From Lysobacterales bacterium (GTDB lineage Bacteria; Pseudomonadota; Gammaproteobacteria; Xanthomonadales; Xanthomonadaceae): a stretch of DNA of 9,910 nt. A model generated the notes under the pieces. It had not been told where the DNA came from. It did no database searches and was given only the letters and a program-made list of their open reading frames with translations. The stretch spans positions 1,091-11,000 of the forward strand of contig JAGRJX010000139.1 in NCBI GenBank assembly GCA_020442545.1. The letters are read 5' to 3'. The translations under genes were made by a program, and so were the position numbers. Of the stretch, positions 1 to 5,686 are shown in pieces (the stretch's first letter is position 1; every line of letters begins with the position of its first letter).

Positions 1-23
1 TCTACCAGCTGAGCTAAAGCGGC
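1..23 (-). tRNA. tRNA-Thr, 5' part only (cut by window edge)
   Basis: Read on the minus strand, the first 23 bases give the 5' end of a tRNA: acceptor strand GCCGCTT, the invariant T8-A9, the D-stem strand GCTC and the D-loop AGCTGGTA. The anticodon lies outside the window. Threonine is inferred from the acceptor/D-arm sequence and from context: in gammaproteobacteria the birA-coaX region is followed by a Thr-Tyr-Gly-Thr tRNA cluster and tufB. The tRNA is in the same direction as the upstream SPOR gene. Confidence 0.8.
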
Positions 24-92
24 GAATTCGAGTGTCGCCCGTGACCCGCGTCGCCAGCCGCAACGGGCAATAGCGCACGAGAACCGACTGGC

Positions 93-98
93 ATTGTA
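93..98 (-). promoter_or_regulatory. Candidate -10 box for the tRNA gene
   Basis: TACAAT on the minus strand (98 to 93) is followed by a GC-rich stretch, as is common for stable-RNA promoters, and lies about 70 bases before the tRNA. No convincing -35 hexamer is seen 16-18 bases upstream, so this is a weak call. The rest of the gap between the SPOR gene and the tRNA shows no U-tract terminator, so read-through from the upstream operon is possible. Confidence 0.3.
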
Positions 99-135
99 GC
101 GTCGGCAGCACCGGCAGCGCCACGCAAGGGCGAGG

Positions 136-777
136 CTATTGGCAGGCCAGCGGCCGGGCGTCAACGCCCGAATAGCCCTGCAGACTTGATCGCCAGGCAT
201 CACCGGCGGGCACTTCAAGGCTGATCCAGAACTCCGGGCGCTCGTCGATTCGCGGGGCGATTTCCGCCGCATAGCCGGCTTCACGGACTTCGGCGCGGCG
301 CTTCTCGGCGTTGTCGCGCTCGCGGAACAGACCCAGCGACACGGTATTCTCGTTGCTGCCGGCGGTAACCACGTAGTAGTCGCGAAGTCCGTGCGCCGAC
401 AGGTCCCGGGCCACCGCCAGCGCAGCCTCGCGACTGTCCGGAGCGGGCAGGTAAACCCACCAGCCGCGCTGGTGGCGCTGCACGTCCTCGCGGAACTGGA
501 TGCGCGTGGCCAGCGGCGTGAGGGCGTTGAAAGCGCGCTCCATCTCCGGCCGACCCGGGAACGGTCCGATTTCCAGGCATTCCAGGGTTGCGGCGTCCGG
601 TACCTCGGCCAGCCTGGGTGCCGCCCCGCTGTTCACCTCACGCAGCAGGCTCAGGCCCGGCACGCCGGGATCCGTCGCGGGAAGGCGCGGTGGCGCGGGC
701 GGTGCACGGAAAGCCCACCAAAGGGCAACGGTGGCGTTCAGCACCAGCAGCAGGAGGACAAGGATGCGCGGCAGCAT
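136..777 (-). CDS. Membrane-anchored SPOR-like domain protein
   Basis: This 213-residue protein starts with a single hydrophobic segment (about residues 4-23), so it is probably anchored in the inner membrane with the rest in the periplasm. A Pro-rich linker (25-40) follows. The C-terminal part (about 134-186) has the SPOR pattern: a beta strand, then SLGLFRERDNAEKRRAEVRE, then AGYAAEI. Residues 66-110 (CLEIGPF and YLPAP) look like a weaker first half of similar design. SPOR domains bind denuded septal peptidoglycan glycans; the exact role of this branch of the family is unknown. It lies 29 bases after coaX, the usual place for this gene in Pseudomonas and Xanthomonas relatives, and is probably the last protein gene of the operon. 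No strong Shine-Dalgarno is seen at the chosen ATG. Family call good, function open. Confidence 0.8.
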   Translation of the reverse strand: MLPRILVLLLLVLNATVALWWAFRAPPAPPRLPATDPGVPGLSLLREVNSGAAPRLAEVPDAATLECLEIGPFPGRPEMERAFNALTPLATRIQFREDVQRHQRGWWVYLPAPDSREAALAVARDLSAHGLRDYYVVTAGSNENTVSLGLFRERDNAEKRRAEVREAGYAAEIAPRIDERPEFWISLEVPAGDAWRSSLQGYSGVDARPLACQ

Positions 778-806
778 GGGTCTAGGTGGATTGAGGCGCT
801 GCGATG

Positions 807-1613
807 TTAGCAGCGCGCGCAGGCGGAGGTTCCCTCAGCGGTGCCGGACCTCGCTTCGCTGGCCAGCCGCGACAGCCCCTGCAACACCGCGTACTTGAAG
901 TGTATGGCCTCCGGATGGCCTGCCAACGTGGCGATCAGCGCGGCTGCACCGCCGCCGGTGAGTACCAGCGTTGGCGAGCGACCCAACTGCTCGCGAGCTT
1001 CGCCAGCGGCCTGCCGCACCAGGCCCAGGGTTGCGCCCTGTGCACCGGCAGCCAGGCCGTCCATGGTGTTGCCGGCGAACAGGCTGCGCGGCGCCAGCAT
1101 CGCCGACAGTGGCGGCTGCGGCAGGTGCGAAGCGGCCTGGCGCAGGCCGTCGACCATGCGCATCGGTGATGGCGCGATGCAGCCACCGTGATGCCGACCG
1201 CTGGCGTCGATCAGGTCGATGGTCAACGCGGTGCCGGCCGAGACCAGCAGGAGGTCACCGCCGATGCCTGACCGCACCCCGAGCATGGCCAGCCAGCGAT
1301 CCACGCCGAGTTCGGTCACGTCGGCGTAGGCCAGGCGCAGGTCGTCGCGCGACCGCGCCTGGGTGATGTGGCGAATGCTGAAACCGTGACCGCCGAGCGC
1401 CGCCAGCACTTCGTCCAGCGCGGCGCCATGATGCACGCTGGCCAGCCAGGCGACTGCCGCTACACCTGATTCGCGACGCCGACCCAGCTCGGCCAGAAGC
1501 TGCGCATGGAAGGCATGGTTGTCGCGGTGGGCGATGGCCGACACGTCGGCGATCTCGCCATCGCGCAGGGCGGCGAGCTTCAGCCGCGTGTTGCCGAGAT
1601 CGAGCAGGATCAT
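807..1613 (-). CDS. coaX: Type III pantothenate kinase
   Basis: CoaX phosphorylates pantothenate using ATP, the first committed step of coenzyme A synthesis in the cytoplasm. The 268-residue chain begins with the family's phosphate-binding motif DLGNTRLK (residues 5-12). It continues with GVDRW at 103-107, whose Asp105 is the expected catalytic base, then SAGTALTID at 125-133 and TGGG at 219-222. Length and motif order fit type III kinases, which are insensitive to CoA feedback and use a monovalent cation. The ATG overlaps the birA stop codon in an ATGA, so translation is probably coupled. The last 20 residues, rich in Ala, Ser and Cys, look unconserved. CoA made here supplies the phosphopantetheine arm of ACP, which links it to plsY and birA in the same operon. 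Confidence 0.95.
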   Translation of the reverse strand: MILLDLGNTRLKLAALRDGEIADVSAIAHRDNHAFHAQLLAELGRRRESGVAAVAWLASVHHGAALDEVLAALGGHGFSIRHITQARSRDDLRLAYADVTELGVDRWLAMLGVRSGIGGDLLLVSAGTALTIDLIDASGRHHGGCIAPSPMRMVDGLRQAASHLPQPPLSAMLAPRSLFAGNTMDGLAAGAQGATLGLVRQAAGEAREQLGRSPTLVLTGGGAAALIATLAGHPEAIHFKYAVLQGLSRLASEARSGTAEGTSACARC

Positions 1614-2419
1614 CGACGAGGCCGCACGGACACGTCGGCGCTGAGCAGGCGCTGTTCGACGCCAGCAATGCGCACGCGCAGAGTGCCGTCCTCGGCCACG
1701 CCTAGCGCGGTGCCGACCCGCTCGCTGCCATCGGCATGGACGATGCCCAGCTCGCGTCCGCGCAGCACGTCCAGCTGCTCGAAGCGCGGCAATGCGGCGG
1801 CCAGGCCCTGCAGCACATGAGCATCCACCGCGTCGATGATCGCGATGCCGACGACTGCGGCCAGCTCCGCCAGCGACGGCGTGCGCTCACCCAACGCGGC
1901 GACAAGATCGGTCACCGGCTGGTCCACCGCCATCGATCCATCAAGCTGACGATTGATGCCAACACCGATCACCAGCAGTGTCTCGCCATCATGCGAAGCG
2001 GCAGATGGCAGGCGGCTTTCCAGCAGAATGCCTCCGCACTTGGCGTCACCCAGCAGCAGATCGTTCGGCCACTTGAGGCCAATGCTGTCGATACCGAAAC
2101 GGCGCAGCGCGTCGGCCACGGCCACGCCCACGCCCAATGGAAGGCCCTGCCAGTCGGTCAGCGGGCGCTGCGTGCGCACCGCCAGCGACAGCGCCAGCTG
2201 GCCGCCGGCCGGCGTGCGCCATTCGCGACCATGGCGACCGCGACCGGCCGTCTGCTCCAGCGCGAGCAGCAGGCTGGCGTCCGCCTGAGCAATGCCTCGA
2301 CGCAGCAGTTCGGCATTGGTCGAATCCAGCGAATCGACAACCTCGACGGCACCGAATCGGTCGACGCTGTCGCCCAGCGCCGCCAGCAGCGCATCGCGGG
2401 TTTCGGCCGCGAGTCTCAC
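1610..2419 (-). CDS. birA: Biotin--[acetyl-CoA carboxylase] ligase, without the DNA-binding domain
   Basis: This enzyme activates biotin with ATP and attaches it to the carrier subunit (AccB) of acetyl-CoA carboxylase, the first step of fatty acid synthesis. Visible motifs are DSTN (32-35), the biotinyl-AMP loop GRGRHGREW (59-67), KWPND (116-120) and Lys127 followed by CGGILLE. The C-terminal SH3-like cap spans about 220-269. The chosen start is GTG at 2419, overlapping the plsY stop in a GTGA and preceded by a GAGG. This gives 269 residues, against about 320 in E. coli BirA. The roughly 60-residue winged-helix repressor domain is absent, so this looks like a ligase-only (group I) enzyme that cannot repress biotin genes. 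The reading frame stays open upstream to 3085, but that part overlaps plsY and shows no helix-turn-helix. Confidence 0.93.
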   Translation of the reverse strand: MRLAAETRDALLAALGDSVDRFGAVEVVDSLDSTNAELLRRGIAQADASLLLALEQTAGRGRHGREWRTPAGGQLALSLAVRTQRPLTDWQGLPLGVGVAVADALRRFGIDSIGLKWPNDLLLGDAKCGGILLESRLPSAASHDGETLLVIGVGINRQLDGSMAVDQPVTDLVAALGERTPSLAELAAVVGIAIIDAVDAHVLQGLAAALPRFEQLDVLRGRELGIVHADGSERVGTALGVAEDGTLRVRIAGVEQRLLSADVSVRPRR

Positions 2420-3048
2420 GAACGCCGCCTCAGCAGGCGAATGCGCTCGAAGCGATTCTCGCTGCCGGCGAGCAGGCGGCGGATGTTCTGTCGGTGGGTG
2501 AAGGCAATCAGTGCGGCAACGAAGGCGGCGGGAAGCAGCTGCGGTGACGCGTCCGGCAGCAGGAACGCGGCCAGCGGCAGCGACAACGCGCCCAGCACCG
2601 AGGCAAGACCCACATAGCCGCTGAGAAACAGCGCGAGCAGGCCGACCGCCAGGAACACGGCGACGCCCGGCCACCAGATCAGCAGCAGGCCGCCGAGCAA
2701 CGTGCCCACCCCCTTGCCGCCACGGAAACCGTGGAACAGCGGCCAGACGTGCCCGGCAACCGCCGCCAGCAGTACCAGCCAGTTCGTCGACACCCACGAC
2801 AACGACAACGACGGCAGCGGCCACGGCCAGTGGCCTGCCAGCCAGACGGCCAGCGCGCCCTTGCCCACGTCGATCAGCAGCACGCCCAGCGCGAAGCGCC
2901 AGCCCTGCGTGCGCAAGGCGTTGGTGCCGCCGGCGTTGCCGCTGCCCTGCTTGCGGATATCGACGCGGCGAAAGCGCCCGATCAGCAGGCTGCCGGAGAT
3001 CGAACCCAGCAGGTAGGCGCAAAGCGGCAGGGCGAACAGGGCCGGCAC
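2416..3048 (-). CDS. plsY: Acyl-phosphate:glycerol-3-phosphate acyltransferase
   Basis: PlsY transfers the acyl group of acyl-phosphate to the sn-1 position of glycerol-3-phosphate, making lysophosphatidic acid at the inner membrane. All three family motifs are visible: SGNAGGTN (36-43) after DIRKQG; GHVWPLFHGFRGGKG (99-113); and HRQNIRRLLAGSEN (185-198). Between them lie five to seven hydrophobic segments, as expected for this polytopic protein. Start: GTG at 3048, preceded by TCTGGAG with 5-base spacing, giving 210 residues, normal for the family. No usable ATG exists in this frame nearby. The stop overlaps the birA start (GTGA). The gene directly upstream encodes a protein built like a fatty acid kinase, whose product would be the substrate of PlsY; the usual donor of acyl-phosphate in proteobacteria is PlsX, which is not in the window. 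Confidence 0.95.
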   Translation of the reverse strand: MPALFALPLCAYLLGSISGSLLIGRFRRVDIRKQGSGNAGGTNALRTQGWRFALGVLLIDVGKGALAVWLAGHWPWPLPSLSLSWVSTNWLVLLAAVAGHVWPLFHGFRGGKGVGTLLGGLLLIWWPGVAVFLAVGLLALFLSGYVGLASVLGALSLPLAAFLLPDASPQLLPAAFVAALIAFTHRQNIRRLLAGSENRFERIRLLRRRS

Positions 3049-3077
3049 ACGAACTCCAGATAAGCGGCAGAAACACT

Positions 3078-3095
3078 GCGCGCATGGTAGCGCGC
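3078..3095 (-). other. Intercistronic GC hairpin between fak-like gene and plsY
   Basis: GCGCGC (3078-3083), loop of six, GCGCGC (3090-3095) forms a perfect 6-bp stem in the 73-base gap between the kinase-like stop codon and plsY. No run of T follows on the minus strand, so it is not a standard terminator. It might stabilise or partly attenuate the downstream message; this is inference. Confidence 0.4.
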
Positions 3096-3121
3096 CGACA
3101 TCGAAGGTCAGGCAGACAGCA

Positions 3122-4978
3122 TCAACCGAGCCGTTGCACGCCGACCACCAGCGCACCGGGACCGGCATGCGCGCCAACCGCCGGACCGGCTTCGACCAGC
3201 CCCGCTTCGCAGTCGCCCAGACGACCGGCCAGCTCGTCGCGCAGCCGCACGCCATCGGCCTCGCAGTCACCGTGGCCGACCAGCAGTCGCCAGCGACGGC
3301 CCGGCGGCAGGCGACGCATGATCCAGGCCGCCAGTCGCTCGGGCACGTTGTTGCGACCGGGCAAGACCCCGGCAACCCCGAGTCTGCCGTCCGCGCGAAT
3401 CGCCGCCACCGGCGTCACCGGCAGCCAGCGCGCCAGCGGCGCGGCCCAGCGCGGAATGCGACCACCGCGCACGGCATGGCTCAAGTCGCGGGTGGCGGCA
3501 AAGGTGAAGGTCTCGCTACGCAGACGCTCGATCAGCGCGACAATCTCGCTGCCATCAGCGCCATCGCGTGCGGCTTCCCCTGCCGCCATCGCCAGCAGGC
3601 CTTCGCCACAGGAGGCGTGGCCGCTGTCGATCACGCGCAAGGCAACGCCGTGAAGGCGCGACTGCAGGCTTTCCGCCGACTGCAGGGTGCCGCTCAGCGG
3701 CCGCGAAATGCCGACATAAACCACCTCCGCGTGATGGCTGCCCAGAAACTCGAATTGCCGGCGGAAATCGCCGGGCGTCGGCTGCGAAGTCTGCGGCAGC
3801 CGTTCGGCATCGCCAATGGCGCGCAGGCGCGCATAGAACTCGGCCGGATGCATGGTGACCTTGTCGAGGAAGTCCTCGTCGCCAAAATTCAGGCGCACCG
3901 GCACCATGCCGAGCCCGCTGCGCTCGATCCAGTCCGCCGGCAGATCGGCGCCGCTGTCGGTGACCACGGCCACGGCAGCCGGATTCTTCACCGCGCGCTG
4001 CTGCGCCCGCATGTCGTCGGCCTTGCGCTGCGCTACCCGCCCGAAACCGCCGGCCAGTTCGAACAGCCGGCCCGGACAGGCGACATGCGCATGCAGGCGC
4101 AAGCGCTGGCCGCCGCCGGCCAGCACGACCGAGGACGAGCCCAGCCGGTCGATGGCGGCACGCAGTGACTCTCGGTCGATGCCGGCGTCACTCTCGGCTT
4201 CGATCACGCATTCGCTGCACCAGCGGTGTTCGGGATTGGCCTCGCTGTCGAAGCTGTCGACCGCGACGGCATCGTGGCACTGCGCGTCGTCGTCCTCGTC
4301 GGCGGCGACGCGCCTTGCGGCCGGCCGACCTTCACTGATGAAATCAGCCACGCCTTCGAGCAGATCGACGAAACCCTGTGCACCGGCATCGACCACCCCG
4401 GCCTGGCGCAGCACCGCCAGCTGGTTGGGCGTATTCGCCAGCGCCCGGCGACTGCGCTGCAGGGCAGCGTCGAACCAGTCGCGCAGCGAACTCGCCGGCT
4501 GCTGCAGCGCATCCGAAAACGCCTGGATCACGCTCAGCACCGTGCCTTCGCGCGGCTCCGACAGCGCGCCACGTGCCTGTTCGGCACCGTTGCGCACCGC
4601 CGCCGCCAGCTGTGCCGGACTCAATGCCTGCAGCGATCCGACGCGCTCTCCCAGACCATGAAAGAACTGCGCCATGATCGCCCCGGAATTGCCGCGTGCG
4701 CCGTCCAGCGCGTCGTCGGCCACCGCGCGAAGAAGAGTGCCAGCCTGGCGCGCGGGCCGGCTGAGCGCACCATCCAGCACGCTGGACAGCGTGAAAGCGA
4801 GGTTGCTGCCGGTATCACCGTCCGGCACCGGGAACACGTTGATCCGATTGAGCTGCTCGCGTCGCGCAATCACGCGGCGCACGCCGGCGATCAGCGCACG
4901 CCGCAGCGCCGCGGCGCTGATGCGCGGCCCGGCGGTCGATGCTTCCGGCAATGCAGTGGCAGGCAGGGCGACAGACAT
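3122..4978 (-). CDS. Fatty acid kinase-like fusion: FakA N-terminal + middle domains joined to DegV/FakB domain
   Basis: This is a 618-residue fusion. Residues about 20-215 are a DhaL/FakA-type ATP-binding domain: NVFPVPDGDTGSNL (47-60, metal/ATP Asp residues 53 and 55), GARGNSGAIMAQFFHGL (93-109), EGTVLSVI (144-151) and GVVDAGAQGF (194-203). After an acidic linker (225-250) comes the FakA middle domain, with Cys254 in WCSE and RLHAHVACPG (294-303). Cys254, His296 and His298 correspond to the zinc ligands known in S. aureus FakA. From about 336 there is a full DegV/FakB fatty-acid-binding domain: VVTDSGADLP, TSQPTPGDF (397-405), ISRPLSGTLQSA, RGGRI and VGAHAGPGAL (601-610). In Gram-positives FakB carries the fatty acid that FakA phosphorylates to acyl-phosphate. 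Here the FakA C-terminal domain is replaced by a FakB-like domain in cis. It is the first gene of the run leading to plsY. The ATG at 4978 has only a weak AGGCAGA upstream. Activity on fatty acids is inferred. Confidence 0.88.
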   Translation of the reverse strand: MSVALPATALPEASTAGPRISAAALRRALIAGVRRVIARREQLNRINVFPVPDGDTGSNLAFTLSSVLDGALSRPARQAGTLLRAVADDALDGARGNSGAIMAQFFHGLGERVGSLQALSPAQLAAAVRNGAEQARGALSEPREGTVLSVIQAFSDALQQPASSLRDWFDAALQRSRRALANTPNQLAVLRQAGVVDAGAQGFVDLLEGVADFISEGRPAARRVAADEDDDAQCHDAVAVDSFDSEANPEHRWCSECVIEAESDAGIDRESLRAAIDRLGSSSVVLAGGGQRLRLHAHVACPGRLFELAGGFGRVAQRKADDMRAQQRAVKNPAAVAVVTDSGADLPADWIERSGLGMVPVRLNFGDEDFLDKVTMHPAEFYARLRAIGDAERLPQTSQPTPGDFRRQFEFLGSHHAEVVYVGISRPLSGTLQSAESLQSRLHGVALRVIDSGHASCGEGLLAMAAGEAARDGADGSEIVALIERLRSETFTFAATRDLSHAVRGGRIPRWAAPLARWLPVTPVAAIRADGRLGVAGVLPGRNNVPERLAAWIMRRLPPGRRWRLLVGHGDCEADGVRLRDELAGRLGDCEAGLVEAGPAVGAHAGPGALVVGVQRLG

Positions 4979-5060
4979 GCGTCGAAGTCTGCCTGATTCG
5001 TGCCGACCACCATGCTGCAGTGCACGATAGCCGGTCGATGCGACGACCTGCTTTTGCCGA

Positions 5061-5066
5061 TACAAT
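5061..5066 (+). promoter_or_regulatory. Candidate -10 box for the small exported protein gene
   Basis: TACAAT lies about 90 bases before the start codon at 5156, in the 177-base gap to the divergent kinase-like gene. The -35 region 17 bases upstream (around 5038-5043) is poor, so an activator may be needed or the true promoter may lie elsewhere. I could not identify a convincing promoter for the minus-strand operon in the same gap. Confidence 0.35.
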
Positions 5067-5099
5067 CCCGGGCAGTGTCCGCCACCGACGGACCATGTA

Positions 5100-5147
5100 C
5101 CGGGTTCCAGTCTATGGAACCGGCCCGCTTTCCGGCAGTCTTCCGGA
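5100..5147 (+). promoter_or_regulatory. Structured 5' leader with ribosome binding site in a hairpin
   Basis: Two hairpins can be drawn in the leader. The first pairs 5100-5109 with 5115-5123 (CCGG and TTCCA against TGGAA and CCGG, with one bulged G and the loop GTCTA). The second pairs TCCGG (5131-5135) with CCGGA (5143-5147), the latter including most of the GGAG ribosome binding site at 5145-5148. A leader of this form could limit translation in response to temperature, a small RNA or a protein. The pairing is seen; the regulation is inference. Confidence 0.4.
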
Positions 5148-5155
5148 GCCCGATC

Positions 5156-5422
5156 ATGCTTCATCGTTCGCTGTTGCTGCTGTCCCTGCTCTTCGCCGCC
5201 CATGCCCACGCGGGCACGGCAAGTCATGCCGGCCCGAACGGCAACGGCTGTCAGGTACCGGCCGTCGAAACGGTCGCGACCTCTGCCAGCGAAGGACCGA
5301 CCACCGCGGAATCAGCGATCGCCAGCCCGGATGCCAAGTCGGTGACCGAAACGCCACGCCGTGAGCCTGTCGCGCCACCGGTGCTGCAATGGCGCAGTTT
5401 CCTTCCGGGGATGTTCAAGTAA
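5156..5422 (+). CDS. Small exported protein of unknown function (88 residues)
   Basis: The product has a clear Sec-type signal peptide: MLHR, a Leu/Ala-rich core (5-15), then HAHA, with likely cleavage after residue 19. The mature part of about 69 residues is low in complexity, rich in Ala, Thr, Ser, Pro and Glu, with one Cys (Cys32). It ends in a distinct aromatic tail, LQWRSFLPGMFK (77-88). I do not recognise a domain; short exported Xanthomonadales proteins ending in a W-x-S-F-L-P-G-M tail seem familiar but I cannot verify this. The ATG at 5156 is fixed by GGAG seven bases upstream and by the signal peptide; the open frame reaching back to 5000 has no such support. The gene diverges from the kinase-like operon and is followed by a nested hairpin and a candidate small RNA gene. 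Confidence 0.75.
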   Translation: MLHRSLLLLSLLFAAHAHAGTASHAGPNGNGCQVPAVETVATSASEGPTTAESAIASPDAKSVTETPRREPVAPPVLQWRSFLPGMFK

Positions 5423-5424
5423 CC

Positions 5425-5481
5425 GATTGACGCCCACTGTCTCGGCGAGACATCCACGAAATCAAGAAGTTGGCGTCAATC
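5425..5481 (+). other. Nested inverted repeat directly after the exported-protein gene
   Basis: GATTGACGCC (5425-5434) and GGCGTCAATC (5472-5481) are perfect 10-bp complements. Inside them TGTCTC (5438-5443) and GAGACA (5447-5452) form a second perfect stem with loop GGC. The structure begins two bases after the TAA stop. No T-run follows, so it is not a canonical terminator; it could be a 3' stabiliser, a processing site or a structured RNA. The stretch 5482-5516 that follows holds nothing I recognise. Confidence 0.5.
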
Positions 5482-5516
5482 AGCCGTCCTGAAGCGGGTC
5501 ATCCGTGGGTGTTCAG

Positions 5517-5544
5517 GGAACTTTCTCGCGGCATTGGCATCTCA
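5517..5544 (+). promoter_or_regulatory. Extracytoplasmic sigma factor (RpoE/sigma-E type) promoter
   Basis: GGAACTT at 5517-5523 matches the sigma-E -35 element exactly, with an extra T as in the GGAACTTT form. It is separated by 16 bases from TCTCA (5540-5544), which fits a TCNNA -10 element. Transcription would start near 5550. No open reading frame with a ribosome binding site follows; instead there is a stem-loop and a terminator within about 100 bases. This suggests an envelope-stress-induced small RNA. The match is by eye. Confidence 0.6.
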
Positions 5545-5549
5545 TGTAT

Positions 5550-5648
5550 CCACATGGATGTCATGGCGGTGAAGCTCCTCACAACACTCCCCACACCGCC
5601 GCAACAAGGACAACAGCACAGCGAACACCGGCTTCAGGCCGGTGTTTT
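5550..5648 (+). ncRNA. Candidate sigma-E-dependent small regulatory RNA, about 100 nt
   Basis: The stretch runs from the predicted start of the sigma-E-like promoter to the T-run of a Rho-independent terminator. A 7-bp perfect stem, GGCGGTG (5565-5571) with CACCGCC (5594-5600), presents a 22-base purine-poor loop containing CTCCTC and CTCCCC. Both are complementary to Shine-Dalgarno sequences. An unpaired A/C-rich linker (5601-5617) leads into the terminator hairpin. This is the plan of a trans-acting, base-pairing RNA: seed loop, single-stranded linker, terminator. E. coli MicA/RybB (sigma-E dependent) and Xanthomonas sX13 (C-rich loops) are functional parallels, not claimed homologues. The exact 5' end is uncertain by several bases. 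Confidence 0.6.
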
Positions 5649-5653
5649 GCTGT
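5618..5653 (+). terminator. Rho-independent terminator
   Basis: AACACCGGC (5624-5632), loop TTCAG, and GCCGGTGTT (5638-5646) form a perfect 9-bp stem ending in TTTT (5645-5648). The stem can be extended past a small internal loop by ACAGC (5618-5622) with GCTGT (5649-5653). The T-run lies only on the plus-strand side, so it ends plus-strand transcripts (the candidate small RNA and any read-through from the exported-protein gene) better than the convergent minus-strand gene. Confidence 0.75.
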
Positions 5654-5686
5654 CTGGACGTCACCCAGGACACGAACCGCTCTGGT

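Noticed and set aside
2420..3085. Upstream continuation of the birA frame (reading on to an ATG at 3085)
   Set aside because: It overlaps plsY almost entirely, its translation is Arg/Ala-rich without helix-turn-helix features, and plsY carries all its family motifs in the other frame.
3134..4168. 344-residue open frame antisense to the kinase-like fusion
   Set aside because: His/Arg/Gln-rich shadow of a well-supported gene on the minus strand.
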